In this document: positions 8,401-17,194 of the stretch, piece after piece | How positions within the stretch are numbered: position 1 is the stretch's first letter | Layout of the letters: each line of letters starts with the position of its first letter | NCBI GenBank assembly: GCA_002255365.1 | Contig: NCBI01000007.1 | Location: forward strand, 46,352 to 110,351 | From: Chromatiales bacterium 21-64-14 | GTDB lineage: Bacteria > Pseudomonadota > Gammaproteobacteria > 21-64-14 | Reading direction: 5' to 3' | DNA: 64,000 nt | The notes under the pieces: model-generated | What the model was told of the DNA's origin: nothing | What the model saw: only the letters and a program-made list of their open reading frames with translations | Database searches by the model: none | Position numbers and translations under genes: made by a program

Positions 8401-9245
8401 CCTTGGGTCTGGAGCGTGCCGGACACTTTTACTTGGGGCCAGTTGGGTTGCCACCAGCGGATCGGGAACCCGGCGAGCCGCAGGTGCGCTTGCCAGCGGC
8501 CCCCGCGCAGGGGTGTATTCCATGTGCCACGCAATTCCGCGCGGAACGGCACTGTGATCCGTTGCCGCAACTCAATGCGCCGCAGCGTGCCCTGCACCCG
8601 TCCGGCGCCCTGCACCGGTGTGCGTCCTCCGGGCGGACGCACGGTCCAGTTCATTCGGAGATCCACGGGATAGGGCCTGCGCAGCGCGATGGTGCCGTCC
8701 AGGTGAGCCCGGCCCTGGGGCGTATCCAGGTCCAGCCGGGTGATCCGCACCCGGTCCCGGTCCGCCTTCCCCTGTAGCACTAAGTCGTTTAGTCGGTACG
8801 GGACACCGGACCCGCGGCTCAGGGTCATGGAACGGAGCCGGAATTCATCTACCATCACGTTGGCCGGGAGCCGGATCGCCTCCGGGAGCCGCACTGGACC
8901 AGCACCGGATGGCGCGGACCCCGGGGTGAGATGCAGTGCCAACCCATCCAAGCGCAGGCGGGTGATGTGGATGGTCTCCTGGAACAGGGCGCGTGGGCGC
9001 CAGTCCAGTTCCATGCGTGCCAAGGTCACGCTGGTCTGGCCGTGGCGATAGCGCACCTCCCGCAGTTCCAGGGGACCGAGCAGGCGCCCGGAGACGGCGC
9101 CCACCTGCAGGTGTCCAGGCAGCAACGCGGCGGCCAGCCGCAGCGACCAGCGCGCCCCGGCAGCGGTGCTCACCAGGAAGCCGGCGCCGGCCAAGGCCCC
9201 CACCAGCGTCGCAAGCAGCGTGATCCCAAAAACGCGCCGCTTCAC
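5439..9245 (-). CDS. tamB: Translocation and assembly module inner-membrane protein TamB
   Basis: The 1268-residue product (E. coli TamB is 1259) has an N-terminal signal anchor (FGITLLATLVGALAGAGFLV). A very long run of beta-strand repeats of the AsmA/YhdP bridge-protein type follows, then a C-terminal DUF490/TamB domain. That domain includes DILSYLLIGRPISQASSS and ends with a short beta-barrel-like segment (LYVQYTTALFQPGNIFRVRY). TamB spans the periplasm, works with TamA, and is implicated in outer-membrane protein assembly and phospholipid transport. The GTG start at 9245 overlaps the tamA stop by 4 bases (GTGA), so translation is probably coupled. Longer in-frame starts would run into tamA. 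Confidence 0.93.
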   Translation of the reverse strand: MKRRVFGITLLATLVGALAGAGFLVSTAAGARWSLRLAAALLPGHLQVGAVSGRLLGPLELREVRYRHGQTSVTLARMELDWRPRALFQETIHITRLRLDGLALHLTPGSAPSGAGPVRLPEAIRLPANVMVDEFRLRSMTLSRGSGVPYRLNDLVLQGKADRDRVRITRLDLDTPQGRAHLDGTIALRRPYPVDLRMNWTVRPPGGRTPVQGAGRVQGTLRRIELRQRITVPFRAELRGTWNTPLRGGRWQAHLRLAGFPIRWWQPNWPQVKVSGTLQTQGRASEFRAEGSIAATLAASQTLQAQLQISHQATGWQVEDLTVSGPGGLRAAATGRWHGGLSAGTGKLDAHWTKLHWPLSGAPRFTSPQGTLNAAGTLAAYRLRFNAAVGGAGIPPGTWRGQSQGDHNGVTFETLEGNVLNGTITGSGAATWRPQPSWHLTLRASHLNPGVRWRDWPGTLDGTIAATGSQRAGGVHSELRIDALRGELRGYPVHGQGRLVLQGHDARVAQLTLDSGDARLQLSGSVGRVWDLDWKLHAPHLGALVPDGTGRFTADGRLTGPRDAPMFSASIRAKSVRIPDFGMQALQAHLRIGTQGTQPVETALTAQGLRIGTLRVEHLEITSHGTARHHTLEARVDSSHARLRLMVTGGRAADGWQGALRRAEVAPTQGPPWRLRAPVPVRVRGHGVDIGMACWEAGNAQLCGALDWRRHSAWQGTLRAQRFPLGALDALLPGTSAVSGTLNLNATVGAAANAPVTGQAQLEAGPGVLRYHLSGGGAGQTAYRSLQAQIRLAQGAAQGQVQLNLNAADRLEAHLQMAAGTPGSTWRQRPIHGELHGRLRELAWLGMLFPEIQHVAGRFTLDLTVAGTPARPILSGSGILADGTAEIPRLGLQLSAVQIAARSQGSNGLDLNASAKSGTGTLNLTGTARPGPRAVWKTHLQVTGSGFQAANIPVARVSVSPKLDIVTEGHDLRVSGDVTVPTASLNLHTSQRVVRTSPDVVIVNAGPRQVTKSPWRVSARVRLILGDKVRLRGYGFKGRITGQVLAIDEPGKVTLGQGELRVAEGTYKAYGQDLKITQGRLLFAGGPIQNPGLDVESTRQVGDVTAGIRVRGTVQKPVLSLFSNPTMDQSDILSYLLIGRPISQASSSQGALLYRAASSVGFSGGNLLLGQLGSKFGLQEAQIESESLPGSTPVTSTPGIPPTSTATTPVASLVLGRYLSPRLYVQYTTALFQPGNIFRVRYKLSTRWSVETETGIESGIDFLYTIER

Positions 9246-10996
9246 AGGTCCGGCCCCATGGAGACCTGTACCCGCATCGGTGTCCCGGGGCTGTCCAGCG
9301 CCCAGGCCAGATCCAGCCGCACCGGCCCCACCGGCGAGTGCCAGCGGATGCCGAACCCGGCGCCGCGCGCGAGTTTTCCGTGCAGGGAGTCCATGGCGTT
9401 GCCCGCATCGTAGAACGCGGCGATGCCCCATTTGCGCCACACCTGATGTTCGTATTCGATGCTGCCTACGATCAGATACCGGCCCCCGATCACCTGGCCG
9501 CTGGCGTCCACTGGTCCCAGGGCTTGGTAGGCATAGCCGCGCACGCTTTGGGCGCCGCCGGCGAAGAAGCGCTGCGACGCGGGCAGGGCGCTGAACTGGG
9601 GCACCGCGCTCAGCCCCAGTTCGCCGCGCAGCAGCACGCGCCCGGCCCCGAACAGGGGGTATATGGATTTCCCCTGCAGGAGGGCCTGCAGGAAGGTGGC
9701 GTCGGATCCCACGTTGCGCAGGCTTCCGTGCACATCCAGGTTCAGCCGGTATCCGCGTAGGGAATACAGCTCACCGCGGCTCTTTACATATCGCCATGTG
9801 ACCCCAGGCATGAGCAGGAGCGAGGAGCCGGATTGATCGCCGACCCGGAACTGTTCGTGCTGGAAATTGAGATAGAGGCTTTCCTGGAGCAGACCGCGGA
9901 CCCGCTGTACCGTCGCCGACAGGATCTGGGCATGGCTTACGCTGGTACTGGTGCGTAGATTGTTGATGCCCGCGGACGCCACGAACTGATCGGTCAACGG
10001 CTTTCGCAACGGGATGATGTAGCGTGTGGTGAGACTGTTTCCGATCTGCGAGACCTTCAGCGTTGCGTCGGCCCGGTGACCATACCGGTTGAGATAGCGC
10101 CGTTCCCATCCGAGGCTGATCCGCGCGCCGGTGTCGGTGCCATAGCCGATCCCCGCGGTGTACTTGGAGGCGGGGCGTGGCTTGAGCTGTACCTGGATCG
10201 GGACCACCGTGCCCTGCGCCAGATCGCGGCGCGGTCGGACCTCTACCTGAGAGAAATAGTCGCTGTCACTAAGGGCGGTCTGTAGCGCCTGCAGCTCTGC
10301 GGTGGAATAGAACTGTCCGTCGTGGAACGGAAGGTAGCGGCGCAGGAAACGCGGATCGAGGATACCCTGCTGGAAGCTCACCGGACCGAAACGATAACGC
10401 GGCCCGGTGTCGAACACGAGGAACACATCCGCGTGGTAGGCTTGGAGGTCGATGGCAATTTCGTGGCGTGTGAAGGCCGCGTCCAGGTAGCCGCGGACCG
10501 CAGCCAGTTGTTCCAGCTTTTCTTTGGCATTGGTGTACTCGGATTGCACCAAGCGCTCACCCGTGTGCAGCGGGAGTGCCTGGATCAAGGCCTTGAATTT
10601 CGGGTCGTCGCGCCCCGGTCCACGCAGGTCCACCTCCAGGTGCCGGATGCGCAACGCAGGCCCGGGGTCGATCCGCAAACGCGCGATCCATCGCTGGCCG
10701 GAGTGATCGAGTTCCCGGTGGATGATCGGACGGTAATAGCCGAAGGGTTCCAGCGCGGTGCGGATCTGCGCCGGCGATTGGGAGAACAGTTGGCGCAGCC
10801 GCGCCTCGGTCAGCCCCGAATCCTCCTTCTGCTGCTCTATGGACAGCACGGCGAGCACATTGTCGCGCAGGGCGCCCTGTATGCCTTGCACCTCAACCGT
10901 GACCGGAATGCCGGCTATGGCCCGGGCGACGAACCCGGCCAGTAGCAACGCGATCCACACCCGGCGCGCGGGCGTTGCACGGCGGCGCGGTCCCAC
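9242..10996 (-). CDS. tamA: Translocation and assembly module outer-membrane protein TamA
   Basis: A BamA/Omp85-superfamily barrel with three N-terminal POTRA domains (VTVEVQGIQGALRDNVLAVL onward) and a C-terminal 16-strand barrel. The barrel contains the Omp85 motif region (FFAGGAQSVRGYAYQALGP) and ends MGPDL, like TamA proteins. With GTG at 10996 the protein has 584 residues (E. coli 577) and a signal peptide around RRVWIALLLAGFVARAIAG. An in-frame ATG at 11128 would add 44 low-complexity basic residues before the signal and is unlikely. The start remains uncertain because no strong ribosome binding site is visible. It is cotranscribed with tamB. Confidence 0.9.
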   Translation of the reverse strand: MGPRRRATPARRVWIALLLAGFVARAIAGIPVTVEVQGIQGALRDNVLAVLSIEQQKEDSGLTEARLRQLFSQSPAQIRTALEPFGYYRPIIHRELDHSGQRWIARLRIDPGPALRIRHLEVDLRGPGRDDPKFKALIQALPLHTGERLVQSEYTNAKEKLEQLAAVRGYLDAAFTRHEIAIDLQAYHADVFLVFDTGPRYRFGPVSFQQGILDPRFLRRYLPFHDGQFYSTAELQALQTALSDSDYFSQVEVRPRRDLAQGTVVPIQVQLKPRPASKYTAGIGYGTDTGARISLGWERRYLNRYGHRADATLKVSQIGNSLTTRYIIPLRKPLTDQFVASAGINNLRTSTSVSHAQILSATVQRVRGLLQESLYLNFQHEQFRVGDQSGSSLLLMPGVTWRYVKSRGELYSLRGYRLNLDVHGSLRNVGSDATFLQALLQGKSIYPLFGAGRVLLRGELGLSAVPQFSALPASQRFFAGGAQSVRGYAYQALGPVDASGQVIGGRYLIVGSIEYEHQVWRKWGIAAFYDAGNAMDSLHGKLARGAGFGIRWHSPVGPVRLDLAWALDSPGTPMRVQVSMGPDL

Positions 10997-11182
10997 TAGG
11001 GGCTGCCTGGGCGCGCGCGATGAAATTCCCGGTCCGCGGGTTGCAGGCGGGATAGGCGGCGAGGTCTGATCATGGCGGTGCGTCGCGCCGTGGACGGATT
11101 GTTGCCGACCATCATGCCATGAATCCACCGCGTCCGGCTCACCGGTGCCCCGGCGTCACGGTGGCCCCTGCTGCGGAGGCGT

Positions 11183-12157
11183 TCACAGCCAGCCTTTGCG
11201 CCGCAGTGTCCACAGCTGCAACCCGAAGATCGCGGCCAGCAGCACACAGACGATGGCGAATCCCTGGGAGTATTGGGCGCCTGGGAGTCCACCCACATTG
11301 ACGCCCAGCAGGCCGGTGACAAATCCCAGCGGCAGAAACACCGCGGCCGCCAGCGACAGCACGTACATTCGGCGTTCCACCTGCTCGGCTAGCCGGCTGC
11401 TCAGTTCCTCGTGGGTGACCACGGCTCGGTCCCGCACCGCGTCCAGGTCTTCCACGTAGCGGGTGGTGCGGTCTGCTACCTCCCGGATACGCATCCGGTC
11501 GGAATCGTCCAGCCACTGGACCGGCTCGGTCTGGAGGCGTGTCAGCGCGTCGCGCTGGGGTGTCAGGTAGCGCCGCAGGGCGATCACTTCACGGCGCAAC
11601 TCTGCGAGTTTTACCCGCAGTTCGTGGCTGGAGGCGGTCAGGACTTCTTGCTCCAGATCGTCGGCGGTCTCGTCGATGCGGCCGATGGCATCCGCCATCC
11701 GCGTCACCAACCGGTCCGCAAGGGTGACCAGAAAGTCGCCGGCGGTGCGCGGTCCCGAGCCGGCGGCGATGGCGTCGCGCAGGTCCTGTACTGCGGCAAG
11801 GCGCCGGCGACGTACGCTGATGATGCGCTCGCCATCGATCCAGAGCCGGATCGACACCATGTCCTCTGGGTCTGCACCCGGATTGAGGTTGACCCCCCGC
11901 AGGATTACCAGCAGTCCGTGGCCGCTGACGACGCTGCGCGGGCGGGTCTCTTCCGCCAGGAGCGCCTCGGCGGTGACCGGGTCGAGGCCGCTACGTTCGA
12001 GGATCCAGTCTCGGGCCGTGGTATCGGTGTAGTCCAGGTGGATCCAGAGCAGCCCGTTGCCTGGCGTCCAGGACTCGATCTCGCGCCAGCCCACCGGCTG
12101 GCCGGTACCGTTGGCGGCAAGTCGGTACGCGGCAACCAGTCCGTCTTCGTGTTTCAT
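11183..12157 (-). CDS. zntB: ZntB-type CorA-family zinc transporter
   Basis: The 324-residue product (E. coli ZntB is 327) has a large N-terminal cytoplasmic domain. It ends with two transmembrane helices separated by the CorA-family signature GVN (285-287, in GLLGVNVGGLPG). The final basic tail is LRRKGWL. The long helical stretch about 140-260 (RTAGDFLVTLADRLVTRMAD onward) is the funnel stalk. ATG at 12157 is chosen because GGGAGG lies 6 nt upstream. ZntB proteins are pentameric inner-membrane channels that move Zn2+. Substrate is inferred from family resemblance; another divalent cation is possible. Confidence 0.88.
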   Translation of the reverse strand: MKHEDGLVAAYRLAANGTGQPVGWREIESWTPGNGLLWIHLDYTDTTARDWILERSGLDPVTAEALLAEETRPRSVVSGHGLLVILRGVNLNPGADPEDMVSIRLWIDGERIISVRRRRLAAVQDLRDAIAAGSGPRTAGDFLVTLADRLVTRMADAIGRIDETADDLEQEVLTASSHELRVKLAELRREVIALRRYLTPQRDALTRLQTEPVQWLDDSDRMRIREVADRTTRYVEDLDAVRDRAVVTHEELSSRLAEQVERRMYVLSLAAAVFLPLGFVTGLLGVNVGGLPGAQYSQGFAIVCVLLAAIFGLQLWTLRRKGWL

Positions 12158-12622
12158 GTGGCCTCCCAGCGCACGCGCCGTCTGGCCCCCGGGCCGCGCG
12201 TAGTGCGCGACCATGCACCGGTGGGGTGCGGGGCTGCGGCCAAAGGCGTCATGTACCACCCGTGGGCGAGGCTTGCAAGTGGGCGCGGTTAGTGCCCGGG
12301 AGAATGGCCATCCTCCTCACTGTGACCGGGATCGGCGACCCGGTCCAGTGGAGACGCAGGGCCTTTGCATGGTCCGCGTTCCGCGGGGTCGCTCAGAGCG
12401 TGCCCGCAGCGTTTACCAGGCTCCTGCTGTGAACCCCTCGATGTCGAGTCGGCGCGCGCCGCACGCCGGTGAACGATGTGCGCTACGCCAGCGGCGGTGT
12501 CTGCCGTCGCGGTTGCCGGATCGTTGGGATGGCGTCGGATACCGGGAAGACCGAGTTTGCGGAGTTCCCGCCTCACCCGGGCGGGCGCGGCGATCCGATG
12601 AGACAGTACTCCCGCGGCCGGG
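12158..12622. other. 465-bp intergenic region with no recognised gene
   Basis: Open frames here have arginine-rich, family-less translations and no ribosome binding sites. The right side of zntB presumably carries its promoter. I see no tRNA cloverleaf, obvious terminator or repeat. Confidence 0.5.
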
Positions 12623-13051
12623 TCAGATCCTCGGGAAATCCGCAGGTGCCACCATGGCCGGATGCCGGGGTCGTTCGGCGCCGCTGGCGGCGTGTGGGCG
12701 TGCGACTTCCCGGGGGGCGGCGTGGGATGTCAGGGTCGGCCGGGGGGGCGGTGCCAAACCGTCTTCGATGATTTGGCCCGCCAGAGAGTGGGCGCCCTGC
12801 GCTAGGTGTTCATTCAGGAGGCGCTGACGGGCGGTCAGGTCGCGGGTCAGTTCGGCGGTACCGGCGAAGTGTTGGGCCACCTGCTTGCGGAACGCCGCAA
12901 AGTCCTTGGTTGTCGCGTCCAATTCCCGTTCCAATTCCTGGGTGCGCCGGGCGTCCGTGGTGGTACTGCGCCCCAGGTAGAATCCGGCGCCGATACCGAT
13001 GGCGAGACTTCCGATGGCGGTGGTCAACATCCACGTCAGGGCGTGATCCAT
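12623..13051 (-). CDS. zapG: ZapG/YhcB family inner-membrane cell-division-associated protein
   Basis: The 142-residue protein has a single N-terminal membrane helix (ALTWMLTTAIGSLAIGIGAG). A coiled coil follows (RRTQELERELDATTKDFAAF), then the conserved QVAQHFAGTAELTRDLTARQ and LLNEHLAQGAHSL, both characteristic of YhcB/DUF1043. The tail is proline-rich and disordered. In E. coli, YhcB links envelope synthesis and division. The ATG at 13051 places the helix at the N-terminus as in the family; an upstream in-frame ATG (13165) would add 38 unrelated residues. The gene stands alone, divergent from the HD-GYP gene. Confidence 0.85.
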   Translation of the reverse strand: MDHALTWMLTTAIGSLAIGIGAGFYLGRSTTTDARRTQELERELDATTKDFAAFRKQVAQHFAGTAELTRDLTARQRLLNEHLAQGAHSLAGQIIEDGLAPPPRPTLTSHAAPREVARPHAASGAERPRHPAMVAPADFPRI

Positions 13052-13325
13052 GGTGGCGGTTCCGGTGGGTGAGATCCAGGGTGCCGGGCGCAGGGGGCGG
13101 ACCTGTGCCGCTGCGTCGTCCACGGGGATAGCGGCGGTGGCTAGACGTCCTTTACCGCATGCCACCCCGGGTACTGGCGTCCGCGCGTGAATCCGGGCTC
13201 AATCTTTGAGCGCTACGGCCGATAGTCGTAACGTCTGGCGTTGCGGCCGGTGTATCCACCGGATCCGCGCCCAGGCCTGCGGGGCAGGGCGATACCAGGA
13301 TCTGCGTTCGAGAGTTGGGGTTGAG

Positions 13326-14633
13326 ATGGGAGAGAAGATCAAAGTCGATATCCAGGATCTGCGGATCGGCATGTATGTGGTCGAGTTGGACCGGCCCTGG
13401 CTCGAGACGCCGTTTCCGTTCCAGGGTTTCTATCTGAACAGCGCGCGGGCGATCGAAGCGGTCCGACAGGTCTGCGAGTATGTGTTCGTGGACTGCCAGC
13501 CCCGGGTCCGGCGCGGGCAATCCGCGGCCGTGGGGGACGTGCCTGCTGCCGCGGCGCCCGTCGGCGCAGCCCGCGATCCCGTGCCGATTGGTATCTCACC
13601 CGATGTCCTGGCACGCCTGTCGCTGGGTCATTCCGGAACGCCAGTCTACCGTGACCGCACTACCTTCCAGCAGGAGATTCCGCGTGCCTGCAAGCTGCGT
13701 GCGGAGGGCCGCGCGCTGATCACCCAGGTGTTTCGGGATGTGCGTCTGGGCCGGAGCCTGGAGCCCGGAGACGCCAAGGCGCTGGTCCGGGGCCTGGTGG
13801 AGAGCATCCTCGATAACCCGGACGCGCTCGTGTGGCTTACCCAGCTCAAGAGCCGGGACGAGTACACGTCACTGCACTGCCTGAACGTGAGCATCCTTAC
13901 CCTGGCCTATGGACGCCAGCTGGGCTTGTCCAAGGAGGCGCTCTACGAAGTGGGCCTCGGTGCGCTGCTCCATGACATCGGCAAGATGCGCGTTCCTCTG
14001 GAGATCCTGAACAAACCCGGGCGCCTTAATCCCGAGGAGTTCGCGGTGGTCAAGACCCACGCGGGAGCAGGCCATGAGATCCTGCGGGTACACAGTGGCC
14101 TGCCCGACAGTGTGCTGGATGTGGTCTATGGCCATCACGAGCGGCGTGACGGCAGCGGTTATCCGCGCAATCTCAGGGGCGATCAGATTGGTCTCTACAG
14201 TCGTATGGTGGCGATCGTGGATGTCTACGATGCGGTGACCAGCGATCGTGTGTACCACGATGCCGCGTCGCCGGTGGAAACCCTGAAGTGGATGTACGAG
14301 AGCCGTGAAAAACTGTTCGATCCCTGGTTGATGGAACAGTTCATCCAGTGCGTTGGCATCTTTCCCGTCGGTAGCGTCGTGGAGATGACCACGGGCGAGG
14401 TGGGTGTGGTGGTCAGCGACAACCATCTGCGTCGGTTGCGGCCCCGGGTCCTGATGGTGCTGGATCCGGACAAGGCGCGCCGCGAGGCGCCACAGGTAGT
14501 GGACCTGATGGAGCGGCGGCGAGACGGTGCCGGCCGGCCGTTCGACGTGCGCCTGGTTTTGGTTCCCGGTGCCTACGGGATCCATCCCCAGGACTACCTC
14601 ACGCCGGAGCGGGTCGCCGCCGGAGGTTCCTGA
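13326..14633 (+). CDS. HD-GYP c-di-GMP phosphodiesterase with DUF3391 domain
   Basis: The 435-residue product opens with a DUF3391 domain (KIKVDIQDLRIGMYVVELDR). The HD-GYP domain has HCLNVSILTLAYGRQLGL, ALLHDIGKMRVP, and HHERRDGSGYP; the last includes the GYP triad seen in active enzymes. It continues ARMVAIVDVYDAV-like (SRMVAIVDVYDAVTSDRVY). HD-GYP proteins hydrolyse c-di-GMP to pGpG or GMP using a di- or tri-metal centre, and the metal-binding HD residues are present. ATG 13326 gives the canonical MGEKIKVDI start; an upstream frame start at 13206 adds Cys/Arg-rich residues of no family. It is soluble. Confidence 0.9.
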   Translation: MGEKIKVDIQDLRIGMYVVELDRPWLETPFPFQGFYLNSARAIEAVRQVCEYVFVDCQPRVRRGQSAAVGDVPAAAAPVGAARDPVPIGISPDVLARLSLGHSGTPVYRDRTTFQQEIPRACKLRAEGRALITQVFRDVRLGRSLEPGDAKALVRGLVESILDNPDALVWLTQLKSRDEYTSLHCLNVSILTLAYGRQLGLSKEALYEVGLGALLHDIGKMRVPLEILNKPGRLNPEEFAVVKTHAGAGHEILRVHSGLPDSVLDVVYGHHERRDGSGYPRNLRGDQIGLYSRMVAIVDVYDAVTSDRVYHDAASPVETLKWMYESREKLFDPWLMEQFIQCVGIFPVGSVVEMTTGEVGVVVSDNHLRRLRPRVLMVLDPDKARREAPQVVDLMERRRDGAGRPFDVRLVLVPGAYGIHPQDYLTPERVAAGGS

Positions 14634-14884
14634 GCGATCCGGGCGCCGGCATCCGCGTGCCCCCCTGTCTGGCGCACCGGTTTGGGGTATCATGACGGCG
14701 GAATCCACCCGACCGATCACATGCCGTTGTTCTTAGCCCCGGCGGCAGGAGGCCCCGCTCCCATGAACCCCCACGCAATCCCCCCCCGGTTGCGCTCCGC
14801 TACTGGTGACCACCCGGTGCCGCGGATCTCCGCGCCGACGCCGCCCGTATCCATCCGCTGATCCGCCGGACCTTCCGCGTACTC

Positions 14885-17194
14885 ATGGCGCGACGCAAGC
14901 GGCGCAAGGATGGCGTCACCCCCGGCAAGACCCGGTTCCAGCGGGCTTGGCCCTGGGCGACGGCGTTTTGCGTGCTGCTGCTGTTCCTCTATGTGGTCTA
15001 TCTGGACTTCACGATCCGCAGCCAGTTCGAGTCCAAACGCTGGTCACTGCCGGCGCAGGTTTATGCGCGGCCGCTGGATCTCTATCCGGGGCTCGCTCTG
15101 AGTGCGTCCCAGTTCGACTACGAACTTCACGCCCTCGGCTACCGGCGGGTGGCCCAGCCCGGCGGCCCCGCTACCTATGCGCGGCACGGGAATACCTATG
15201 ATTTCGTGACCCGCGACTTCACCTTCTGGGACGGTGAGCAGGCGTCCGCGCGCGTGGCCATCGATTTCTCCAGTGGACACGTGACCGGGCTCCAGCAGTT
15301 CCCTGCCGGCGGTGCTCTGCCGCTGGTGCGGATGGACCCGGTGCAGATCGGCGATATCTATCCTTCGCGCGCGGAGGACCGGATCCTGGTGCGCTTGAAC
15401 GAGGTGCCGCCGCTGTTGCTCCAGGGTCTGATCGCAGTGGAGGACCGGCATTTCTATCAAAACTTCGGGATCGAGCCCAAGGCCATATTGCGCGCCACGC
15501 TGGCCAATCTGCGCGCCGGACATGTGGTGCAGGGCGGCAGCACCATCACCCAACAGCTGGTGCGCAATTTCTTTCTGAGCAATACCCGCTCCTTGTCGCG
15601 CAAGGCCAAGGAGGCGGTGATGGCGATGCTGCTGGAGTTGCATTACAGCAAGCAAGCAATCCTTGAGGCGTATATCAACGAGGTATATCTGGGTCAAGAC
15701 GGGGCGCGTTCGATCCACGGTTTCGGTCTTGCCAGCCGCTTCTATTTCGACCGGCCCCTGGCGCGGCTCAAACTGCCCCAGCTCGCGTTGCTGATCGGGA
15801 TGGTCAAGGGACCTTCCTACTATGACCCGCGGCGTCATCCGCAGCAGGCTAAAATGCGGCGCGACGTCGTGTTGGACGTCATGCAGACCCGCGGCGTTAT
15901 CGATGCTGCACAGGCACAGGCCGCGAAGGCCGCACCGCTGGAAGTCACGCCGAAGCCGCGCCCGCTCACCGCCTACCCGGCGTTCTGGGACCTCATGCGC
16001 CGACAGCTGTTACGGGATTACCGCGAGCAGGACCTGCGCTCCGCGGGCCTGCGCATCTTTACCACGCTGGATCCTCTGGTGCAGCAGAGCGCCGAGCGCG
16101 CTTTGGACGAACAGGCGCGCGTCCTGGAGCGTGACCGCCATCTGCCGGTGGGTAGCCTGCAGGGCGCCGTGGTGGTGACCTCGGTCAGCGGTGGTGAAGT
16201 ACTGGCGGTGGTGGGAGGCCGCGATGCGCGCTATGCCGGTTTCAACCGTGCCCTGGACGCGGCTCGCCAGGTGGGCTCGCTGATCAAGCCGGCGGTCTAT
16301 GTGACCGCCTTGGGTGAGCCGAAGCGCTACACCCTGGGCACCCTCGTCGACGATGCACCCATTACCATCACCGATCCGGATGGCCAGACTTGGTCGCCGC
16401 GCAACTATGACCGGCGTTCCCATGGCGAGGTGCCGCTCTACCAAGCATTGGCTCATTCCTACAACCAGGCGACGGTGCGCCTGGGGATGCAGGTGGGCGT
16501 GGCTAACGTGGTGGACACCCTGCACCGCATGGGCATCGAAGCGCCGCTGCGTCCCTATCCGTCGCTGTTCCTGGGCGCCGCCTCCTTGTCGCCGTTGCAG
16601 GTGACCCGTATGTACGAGACCCTAGCCACTGGCGGCTTCCGGGTGCCGTTGCGCGCGATCCGGGACATCCTGGACGCGGACGGCAAACCCCTGCAGCGCT
16701 ATCCCCTCGAGGTCCAGCAGGTGCTACCCGCGGCACCGACCTATTTGGTGAATACCGCATTGGAGGACGTGGTGGCCGAGGGGACCGCGCGCAGCGCGTC
16801 GCGCTGGCTGCCGCCCGGATTTACCGCCGCCGGTAAGACCGGTACCACCGACGATCTGCGCGACAGCTGGTTCGCAGGTTTTACCGGCAGCTACTTGGCG
16901 GTGGTGTGGCTGGGCCGTGATGACAATCAGCCGGCGGGACTCAGCGGCGCCACCGGCGCGCTCCAGGTCTGGGGTGACGTGATCAAGCGGATCGGTTCCC
17001 AGCCCCTGCGGCTGGTGCCGCCGCCGAATGTGGAGTCGGCCTGGATCGATCCCGCCTCGGGGCTACGTGCCGACGCGGACTGTCCGGGTGCCGTGCAACT
17101 GCCCTTTATCCAGGGTTCGGCGCCCACCGCCGCAGCACCCTGTGCGGGGGGCGGCGGATCGGTTGGTAGTTGGCTGCGGAGGTTGTTCCAATGA
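14885..17194 (+). CDS. mrcB: Penicillin-binding protein 1b, bifunctional peptidoglycan synthase
   Basis: The 769-residue product (E. coli 844, mostly a shorter N-terminus) has a basic cytoplasmic tail, one membrane helix (about 23-43) and a UB2H domain (55-145). The GT51 glycosyltransferase has its catalytic Glu in EDRHFYQNFG (186-195) and QGGSTITQQLVRNFF. The transpeptidase motifs are SLIK (Ser465, Lys468), SYN (525-527) and KTGTTDD (651-657). It polymerises lipid II and cross-links stem peptides in the periplasm. UB2H is the docking site for LpoB-like activators. The following lipoprotein gene overlaps its stop by 4 bases and is a candidate partner. Confidence 0.95.
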   Translation: MARRKRRKDGVTPGKTRFQRAWPWATAFCVLLLFLYVVYLDFTIRSQFESKRWSLPAQVYARPLDLYPGLALSASQFDYELHALGYRRVAQPGGPATYARHGNTYDFVTRDFTFWDGEQASARVAIDFSSGHVTGLQQFPAGGALPLVRMDPVQIGDIYPSRAEDRILVRLNEVPPLLLQGLIAVEDRHFYQNFGIEPKAILRATLANLRAGHVVQGGSTITQQLVRNFFLSNTRSLSRKAKEAVMAMLLELHYSKQAILEAYINEVYLGQDGARSIHGFGLASRFYFDRPLARLKLPQLALLIGMVKGPSYYDPRRHPQQAKMRRDVVLDVMQTRGVIDAAQAQAAKAAPLEVTPKPRPLTAYPAFWDLMRRQLLRDYREQDLRSAGLRIFTTLDPLVQQSAERALDEQARVLERDRHLPVGSLQGAVVVTSVSGGEVLAVVGGRDARYAGFNRALDAARQVGSLIKPAVYVTALGEPKRYTLGTLVDDAPITITDPDGQTWSPRNYDRRSHGEVPLYQALAHSYNQATVRLGMQVGVANVVDTLHRMGIEAPLRPYPSLFLGAASLSPLQVTRMYETLATGGFRVPLRAIRDILDADGKPLQRYPLEVQQVLPAAPTYLVNTALEDVVAEGTARSASRWLPPGFTAAGKTGTTDDLRDSWFAGFTGSYLAVVWLGRDDNQPAGLSGATGALQVWGDVIKRIGSQPLRLVPPPNVESAWIDPASGLRADADCPGAVQLPFIQGSAPTAAAPCAGGGGSVGSWLRRLFQ

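Noticed and set aside
7113..8777. 554-residue open frame antisense to tamB
   Set aside because: Shadow frame; the opposite strand encodes an uninterrupted TamB.
12400..12470. GTTTACCAGG followed by a GC-rich stretch, slightly like 4.5S (SRP) RNA
   Set aside because: The conserved GGTCCGGAAGGAAGCAGCC core is missing and no long hairpin forms.
12213..12827. 204-residue plus-strand frame between zntB and zapG
   Set aside because: Arg/Cys-rich translation with no motifs, overlaps the 3' half of zapG antisense, and has no ribosome binding site.
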